Below are positions 1 to 4,784 of a stretch of 7,586 nt of DNA, piece by piece. The notes under the pieces are model-generated. The model worked only from the letters and a program-made list of their open reading frames with translations. It did not search any database and had not been told where the DNA came from. Source of the stretch: Actinomycetes bacterium (lineage in GTDB: Bacteria; Actinomycetota; Coriobacteriia; Coriobacteriales; Eggerthellaceae); assembly GCA_023395755.1 (NCBI GenBank), contig JAEWYG010000211.1:1-7586 (forward strand), in the 5' to 3' direction. The translations under genes were made by a program, and so were the position numbers. The number at the start of each line of letters is the position of its first letter. Within the stretch, counting starts at the first letter, position 1.

Positions 1-515
1 CCTATATGATCTTGGGCGTGTTTGGCGGTTACATCCATAGCCACCTTCGCCAAAAATAAATTCGTACCAATGCCAGCCGACGCGCAGATGCCCGTCTCTT
101 CGAACACTGCCTCCATCAGCATAGTGGCCAATTCTTTGGGAGACTTGTCGTATAAACTTAAATAAGGCGTAACGTCGATAAAGCATTCATCGATGGAATA
201 CACATGTATATCATCGGAGCTTAGGTAACGCAGGTAAACCGAGTAGATACGAGCAGAAACTTCCATATAAAGACGCATACGGGGCTTTGCCATAATGAAA
301 TTAACGCTATCGGGTATCTCAAACACGCGGCAACGGTTACGAATGCCTAAATCTTTCATAGCTGGAGTAATAGCAAGGCAGATAGTGGTGTCGGTGCGGT
401 CGGGATCGGCAACAACAAGATTGGTGGTGAAAGGATCCAACCCACGCTCTCGGCACTCAACCGACGCGTAGAACGTTTTTAAGTCGATACAGATATACAC
501 ATGCTCGCTTATCAC
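1..515 (-). CDS. Y-family (UmuC/DinB-like) translesion DNA polymerase, N-terminal part, runs off the left edge
   Basis: Translesion polymerase that copies past damaged template bases. My translation of the minus strand gives 171 complete codons with no stop before the window edge. Seen: IDLKTFYASVE at residues 10-20 (catalytic D11, with Y16 at the steric-gate position as in UmuC), TICLAITPAMK at 44-54, MAKPRMRLY at 75-83, YSIDECFIDV at 106-115 (catalytic D109 and E110), and GIGTNLFLAK at 148-157. These are palm and finger motifs of the family; the thumb, little finger and any clamp-binding tail lie outside. The GTG at 515 is preferred because a purine-rich ribosome site (AAAGGGAG) sits about 7 bases upstream. 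An in-frame ATG at 539 would add eight residues but has a poorer site. It is transcribed divergently from the Nudix gene, and the shared intergenic region carries a LexA-like box, which suits a classic SOS gene. Whether it is closer to UmuC or DinB cannot be settled from this part. Confidence 0.92.
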   Translation of the reverse strand, partial: MISEHVYICIDLKTFYASVECRERGLDPFTTNLVVADPDRTDTTICLAITPAMKDLGIRNRCRVFEIPDSVNFIMAKPRMRLYMEVSARIYSVYLRYLSSDDIHVYSIDECFIDVTPYLSLYDKSPKELATMLMEAVFEETGICASAGIGTNLFLAKVAMDVTAKHAQDHI

Positions 516-566
516 AAACCGTCTCCCTTTCCTTATCATTGCCTTATCGCTTACTCGCAGCCGCCG

Positions 567-575
567 TGAGATAAT
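567..575 (+). promoter_or_regulatory. Candidate extended -10 promoter for the Nudix gene
   Basis: TGAGATAAT reads as an extended -10 (TGn followed by GATAAT, 5 of 6 to TATAAT). No good -35 hexamer is visible 16-18 bases upstream, as is common for extended -10 promoters. Transcription would start near 582, inside the palindromic box that follows directly, so a repressor bound there would block it. Inferred by eye. Confidence 0.4.
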
Positions 576-589
576 CAAACGAACGTTTT
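576..589. promoter_or_regulatory. LexA/SOS-box-like palindrome between the polymerase and Nudix genes
   Basis: CAAACGAACGTTTT matches the Gram-positive LexA consensus CGAACRNRYGTTYC at 12 of 14 positions (position 2 is A, the last is T). The core AAC-N4-GTT is intact. It lies between the divergent starts of the polymerase (515) and Nudix (620) genes and immediately after a candidate -10 for the Nudix gene. A sister copy with the same core AACGAACGTT lies at 1339-1352. LexA binding is inferred; the lexA gene is not in the window. Confidence 0.5.
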
Positions 590-619
590 ATCAAGCCGCA
601 CCCCTGCCAGGAGCCCGCC

Positions 620-1201
620 ATGTCCCTTCGCCACGATATTCTTGCCTACCAGCCTTTCAACGAGCAAGAAGTCGTCGATCGGCAAGTAATCTTACAGCAG
701 CTTGCATGCAACCCACACGTACTCAACCGCACGTCGCCAGCGCACCTAACCTGCTCGCTTTGGACAATCGATACCACTCACTCTCGTACTCTCATGGTGT
801 ACCATAACCTCTACCATTCATGGTCGTGGATCGGTGGACACGCCGACGGTCAACAAGACCTTGCATCTGTCGCCCTGCGTGAACTTGCGGAGGAGACCGG
901 CGTCGAGGACGTTCGTCTCGTATCGTGTGGACCGGGCGACCTATACTCACTCGAGGTACTTGCGGTACACGGTCACGTTAAACAGGGCAGTTACGTAAGC
1001 TCACACCTGCATTTGAATGTCACTTATCTCGGCGTTGCTTCACCCGATGCTCCCCTACGCATAAAGCCCGATGAAAACAGCAGCGTGAAATGGGTCGACC
1101 TCGACGAGGTATGCAAAATATCCTCCGAACCATGGATGGCGGAGCACATTTACCGCAAGCTTATCGACAAGCTTGGCAGCATTAACCTTCCCTTTGAATA
1201 A
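620..1201 (+). CDS. Nudix hydrolase, 193 aa
   Basis: Nudix enzymes cleave a nucleoside diphosphate linked to another moiety, using Mg2+ held by the Nudix-box glutamates. Seen: the box runs from G73 to V95, ending RELAEETGV (R87, E88, E91, E92, G94). The early Glu of GX5EX7REUXEEXGU is Gln here (Q79, codon caa at 854-856). The strand after the box has SSHLHLNVTYLG (127-138), then DENSSVKWVDLDEV (151-164), the usual C-terminal part of this subgroup. The substrate cannot be named: oxidised nucleotides, a sugar nucleotide or an isopentenyl-diphosphate-like compound are all possible. The ATG has an AGGAG site (609-613) six bases upstream. It is divergent from the polymerase and 195 bases before the helicase on the same strand. 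A role in cleaning damaged nucleotides would fit the neighbours but is inference. Confidence 0.9.
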   Translation: MSLRHDILAYQPFNEQEVVDRQVILQQLACNPHVLNRTSPAHLTCSLWTIDTTHSRTLMVYHNLYHSWSWIGGHADGQQDLASVALRELAEETGVEDVRLVSCGPGDLYSLEVLAVHGHVKQGSYVSSHLHLNVTYLGVASPDAPLRIKPDENSSVKWVDLDEVCKISSEPWMAEHIYRKLIDKLGSINLPFE

Positions 1202-1338
1202 CCTCCCAGCAAACCTTCGTCTTTCTCGCTAGCCCCGCAGCACAACATAAGCAGCACCGAAGCAACCCGTCGTGCGAACCAGCAACGCCACTACGAAAAC
1301 CTTACTTCCGCATCCACCTTCTCCAGCAAAACGACATA

Positions 1339-1352
1339 CGAACGAACGTTCT
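1339..1352. promoter_or_regulatory. LexA/SOS-box-like palindrome upstream of the SWIM-SNF2 helicase
   Basis: CGAACGAACGTTCT matches CGAACRNRYGTTYC at 13 of 14 positions and contains an exact GAAC-N4-GTTC (1340-1351). It lies 8 bases upstream of a TATACT hexamer and 44 bases upstream of the helicase start, which is where a repressor would hide the promoter. The 8-base palindrome GAACGTTC (1344-1351) offers a second possible centre. Binding by LexA is inferred. Confidence 0.55.
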
Positions 1353-1359
1353 TATAGAG

Positions 1360-1365
1360 TATACT
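1360..1365 (+). promoter_or_regulatory. Candidate -10 for the helicase gene
   Basis: TATACT matches TATAAT at 5 of 6 positions. The -35 region, which overlaps the start of the palindromic box, is a poor match to TTGACA. Transcription would start near 1371, leaving a leader of about 25 bases that contains the ribosome site AAGGA (1386-1390). Judged by eye. Confidence 0.35.
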
Positions 1366-1396
1366 GTGTCGATACCCAGAAAGGCAAGGAATCCGT

Positions 1397-4300
1397 ATGT
1401 TATCCGAAGACGTCATCGGTCAGCACTGTCACGAACGTACCCTACAGCGAGCTCGTCAGATCGCAGCCTCAGACCGGAATATCCTTACCAAACAAGTTCA
1501 TTACAGCAGGTCTGAAACTATCGTGAAGGCTTTTGTTGCGAGCAGTCATGGCTGGGACGACCGCTACCGCGCTTCCGTCACCTTCGATGAGAGCACTAAA
1601 GAAATAACAGACTACGCCTGTACCTGTCCTGCTTTTTACGAATCGGACGGCATGTGTAAACATAGTGCCGCACTTGCGCTCGCCTACCTCAACGCCCCCG
1701 AGCGCTTTATGGGTTACCAAGCAAAACGCGTGGCGGCCACCTCACCCGGCATTGCTGCCTTAATGAAACGCGAGCGAAACGCTGTTGAAATAATCGATCA
1801 GGGCTCCATCGAACTAGAAACGATTATCGAATACGGTTATCACAGCTGGTCGACACACTTTAGGATAGTAGGCCAGACTGGCTCTTATGTCTTGCGAAAC
1901 ATTTCTGATTTTGTGCACCGTATGCGTACCGGAGAGTTCTTTTCGTACGGGAAAAAACTCTCTTTTGTACACAGCCCGCTTATGTTTTCCCCGCAGGGGC
2001 GCACCATCATACGTTTTCTGGATAAGGCAGTCTCGTTACGTGAGCAAGTAGGTGGCTCGTCTTTTTTACGCTATCGAGGACGTGACGAAGTCGAACGCAA
2101 TTTAAGCCTCACCGACTCCGAACTCATTGAATTACTCGATGCGTTAACGGGAACTTTATTCACGGTGCGCGGAACCGATTATGGCACCCGATCCGTCACT
2201 CAAGCCTACGTCGTTGATGAAGATCCGTCTATCGGCATCGTAATCGAACGATCCAACATGGGCGGATACGATATTGTAGCAACCGAAGATTTGCCCTTTG
2301 CGGCACAAGGAGACCGCATGTACGTATGGCGAGGCGATATGTTCTATCGCTGCTCGTCGACGTTTGCTCACACTGCCAGTTTCTTACGCAGCCTCTACGA
2401 AAGCGAAGATGACGGCCTGTTTGTGAATGAGGGCGACATGCCCCTGTTCTGCGCAACCGTATTGCCAACCATCGAGCAGATCCTCAACGTAAACACCCCA
2501 CCTGAAATCGACGACTATCGCCCCGTAGACTGCAAGCTGGAATTCTACTTTGACAAGAACAAGAAAGGCGTAACCTGTGATGCGCAGGCCGTGTACGGGA
2601 AACAGCGCTACCAACTGTTCGCCGCAAATGGTGCCGACAAGCCTAACAGCAACAATGCCGCAGCCAAAGGACCCCTGCGCGATGAGTATCTAGAGAATAA
2701 GGCAAAGAGTCTCGTAGAGAAATACTTCGACCTGCCCCTACCGTTCATTGAGATTCGCAACGACGCGGCAATAGCCGAACTGGTTTTTGGTGGGCTGGTA
2801 CACTTTCAAGCCCTCGGCACCGTCTTCACCACTCCCGCATTCGACCGACTCCTCACCGATAAACAGCCACACCTCGTTACGGGGCTTTCACTTACGGGGA
2901 ACCTGATTAACCTCACGGTTTCTGCTGACGATCTACCCGCAAGCGAGATTGCCTCCCTCCTTTCCAGCTATCGCAAACGTAAACGCTATCATCGTCTACG
3001 CAACGGCTCTTTCATGAGCCTTGAGGGCTACAATCTGGCACAGCTCGACCGCTTGGTGGCAGACTTCGGCATCACGGCAAAGCAGTTAGCCTCAGGCGTG
3101 GTGGAACTGCCCTCCTATCAGGCATTCTATCTCGATGAACAGCTACAAGACAGCGAGCGTGACGAATCTTTCACCCGCTACCTTGAAGATTTTCGCAGCG
3201 TAGACGAAAGCTCCTACCAAGTACCCACAACGCTTATGAGCACTTTGCGTCCCTACCAAGAAGAAGGCTTCCGCTGGATGAGCGCGCTTGCCGATGCAGG
3301 GTTTGGTGGAATTCTATCCGACGAGATGGGACTGGGTAAATCAGTCCAGCTTATCTCGTTTCTGCTTGCACGAAAAAACGAGGCTCGCACGGTTGGACCA
3401 AGCCTTATCGTATGTCCCGCATCACTCGTATACAACTGGCTGGCCGAATTTGAGCGCTTTGCACCAGAGATAACCGCACGCGCAGTTACGGGAACCAAAC
3501 GTGAGCGAGAGCTCGTGCGTACCGAAGCGTTCGGCGGTATTTCCTCTGAAGGAAGCACGTGCGACATCAACGAAAAATCTCATCTTACCAAGCACTGTGA
3601 CGTGCTAGTGACTTCCTACGATTTAGCTCGTATCGATGCCGATTCTTATGCCGAGCGAACGTTTTTCTGTTGCGCACTTGACGAGGCTCAGTATGTGAAG
3701 AACCACGCCACAAAAACTGCCCGCGGCATCAAACGCATTCAGGCACATCACCGCTTCGCACTAACCGGAACGCCCGTGGAAAATCGCCCAAGCGAGCTCT
3801 GGAGTATCTTCGATTTCTTGTTGCCAGGGCTATTGGGTTCTTATATGCGCTTTCGTGAGCGCTTCGAACTAAATATTCTCGGGGGAGACGAAGATACCGC
3901 CGAGCGACTACGTCTACTGGTGGGTCCCTTCGTGCTAAGGCGACGCAAAAACGAAGTGCTCCGCGAATTACCCGAAAAGCTAGAATCAGTTGTACGAGTA
4001 CAGCTAGAGGGCGAGCAACAGCGCCTTTATGCAGCAAGCGAACAACACCTGCGCGAAGCATTAACCAAGCAGAAACGTGAACGGAAAAACAAACGTCCTG
4101 GTAGCGAGTTGCCACCGGTTGAAATATTGGCGGAACTTACCAAGTTGCGCCAACTCTGTTGCGACCCCCACCTGCTATACGAGAACTACGAAGGGGCTGC
4201 CGCCAAACTTGATGCCGTCATGGAACTGGTGGAATCTGCACGTGACGGTGGCGAGAAGTCACTTGTGTTCTCACAATTCACCAGCTTTCTCTCGCGTATT

Positions 4301-4711
4301 GCCGATCGTTTAGACCAACAAGGTATCCCCTACTTCACCATCACCGGGGCCACTCCCAAAAAGAAACGTCTCGACTTAGTAAACACCTTCAACGAAGACA
4401 ATACGCCCGTATTTCTCGTGTCGCTAAAGGCAGGCGGTACCGGCTTGAATTTAACAGGAGCATCAGTTGTTATCCATGCTGACCCCTGGTGGAACGCTGC
4501 AGCACAAAACCAGGCCACCGATCGCGCACACCGCATTGGACAAAACAAGTTAGTTAGCGTCCATCGCATTATTGCCAAGGACACCATCGAAGAACGTATC
4601 GTGCTCTTACAGGAGGCAAAAAACCAGATTGCCGATCAAATCGTAGGTGGAAGCGGTATTTCACTTTCCACACTAAGCAAAGAAGACCTTCTGGAATTAC
4701 TCAGGGCGTAA
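1397..4711 (+). CDS. SWIM-domain SNF2-family DNA helicase/translocase, 1104 aa
   Basis: ATP-driven double-stranded-DNA translocase of the bacterial SNF2 (YwqA-like) type, probably remodelling protein-DNA complexes. Seen in order: a SWIM zinc finger with C75, C77, C87, H89 (CxC-x9-CxH); a long middle part, about 130-600, in the place of the SNF2-associated domain; then a complete helicase core. Core motifs: LRPYQEEGFRWM (617-628); Walker A DEMGLGKS (642-649); IVCPASLVYNW (671-681); Walker B box DEAQ (762-765); LTGTPVEN (789-796); LRQLCCDP (917-924); KSLVFSQFTSF (954-964); SLKAGGTGLNL (1009-1019); and QATDRAHRIGQ (1039-1049). Nothing essential is missing, so it should be an active ATPase. A basic stretch (891-900) sits between the two lobes. 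The start is supported by AAGGA six bases upstream. A LexA-like box precedes the gene, and the Y-family polymerase and Nudix genes lie upstream. SWIM fingers bind nucleic acid or protein partners. The exact role (repair, fork rescue or transcription-complex removal) is not shown. Confidence 0.95.
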   Translation: MLSEDVIGQHCHERTLQRARQIAASDRNILTKQVHYSRSETIVKAFVASSHGWDDRYRASVTFDESTKEITDYACTCPAFYESDGMCKHSAALALAYLNAPERFMGYQAKRVAATSPGIAALMKRERNAVEIIDQGSIELETIIEYGYHSWSTHFRIVGQTGSYVLRNISDFVHRMRTGEFFSYGKKLSFVHSPLMFSPQGRTIIRFLDKAVSLREQVGGSSFLRYRGRDEVERNLSLTDSELIELLDALTGTLFTVRGTDYGTRSVTQAYVVDEDPSIGIVIERSNMGGYDIVATEDLPFAAQGDRMYVWRGDMFYRCSSTFAHTASFLRSLYESEDDGLFVNEGDMPLFCATVLPTIEQILNVNTPPEIDDYRPVDCKLEFYFDKNKKGVTCDAQAVYGKQRYQLFAANGADKPNSNNAAAKGPLRDEYLENKAKSLVEKYFDLPLPFIEIRNDAAIAELVFGGLVHFQALGTVFTTPAFDRLLTDKQPHLVTGLSLTGNLINLTVSADDLPASEIASLLSSYRKRKRYHRLRNGSFMSLEGYNLAQLDRLVADFGITAKQLASGVVELPSYQAFYLDEQLQDSERDESFTRYLEDFRSVDESSYQVPTTLMSTLRPYQEEGFRWMSALADAGFGGILSDEMGLGKSVQLISFLLARKNEARTVGPSLIVCPASLVYNWLAEFERFAPEITARAVTGTKRERELVRTEAFGGISSEGSTCDINEKSHLTKHCDVLVTSYDLARIDADSYAERTFFCCALDEAQYVKNHATKTARGIKRIQAHHRFALTGTPVENRPSELWSIFDFLLPGLLGSYMRFRERFELNILGGDEDTAERLRLLVGPFVLRRRKNEVLRELPEKLESVVRVQLEGEQQRLYAASEQHLREALTKQKRERKNKRPGSELPPVEILAELTKLRQLCCDPHLLYENYEGAAAKLDAVMELVESARDGGEKSLVFSQFTSFLSRIADRLDQQGIPYFTITGATPKKKRLDLVNTFNEDNTPVFLVSLKAGGTGLNLTGASVVIHADPWWNAAAQNQATDRAHRIGQNKLVSVHRIIAKDTIEERIVLLQEAKNQIADQIVGGSGISLSTLSKEDLLELLRA

Positions 4712-4732
4712 ATACTGCAAAAATTCGTTTTA

Positions 4733-4774
4733 ATCAAGTAATGCCCCCACAGAAGACAGAGAGCATTACTTGAT
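4733..4774. terminator. Perfect 12-bp inverted repeat between convergent genes, possible bidirectional terminator
   Basis: ATCAAGTAATGC (4733-4744) is repeated inverted as GCATTACTTGAT (4763-4774) around an 18-base loop. It lies between the helicase stop (4711) and the stop of the convergent carboxyltransferase gene (4785), so one hairpin could end both transcripts. The stem has only four G/C pairs. There is no T-run after it on the plus strand; on the minus strand it is followed by TAAAACGAATTTTT, a poor T-tract. It may act as a weak terminator or a 3'-end stabiliser. Confidence 0.5.
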
Positions 4775-4784
4775 GAAGGAACCA

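Larger units (their letters stand above)
1202..1396. other. Nudix-helicase intergenic region
   Basis: 195 bases with no convincing gene. I see no clear hairpin terminator after the Nudix stop codon, so some read-through into the helicase is possible. The last 60 bases hold the LexA-like box and candidate promoter described separately, which indicates the helicase also has its own start of transcription. Confidence 0.6.

Noticed and set aside
1156..1174. Repeated caagctt near the end of the Nudix gene
   Set aside because: It results from a repeated Lys-Leu pair (KLIDKL) in the protein, with no sign of a regulatory or mobile element.
1272..1526. 84-codon open frame overlapping the helicase start
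   Set aside because: Its sequence resembles no protein, it overlaps the well-supported helicase start in another frame, and it runs across the promoter-like elements.
3657..3663. GAACGTT inside the helicase gene, and again at 471-477 inside the polymerase gene
   Set aside because: These share only the inner part of the LexA-like element. They lack the full AAC-N4-GTT symmetry and lie in coding sequence (the polymerase copy encodes the conserved KTF of its active site).
3729..4115. 128-codon antisense frame within the helicase gene
   Set aside because: It is antisense to strongly conserved helicase motifs, has no recognisable domain, and shows the Arg/Ala/Val-rich composition expected of a shadow frame.
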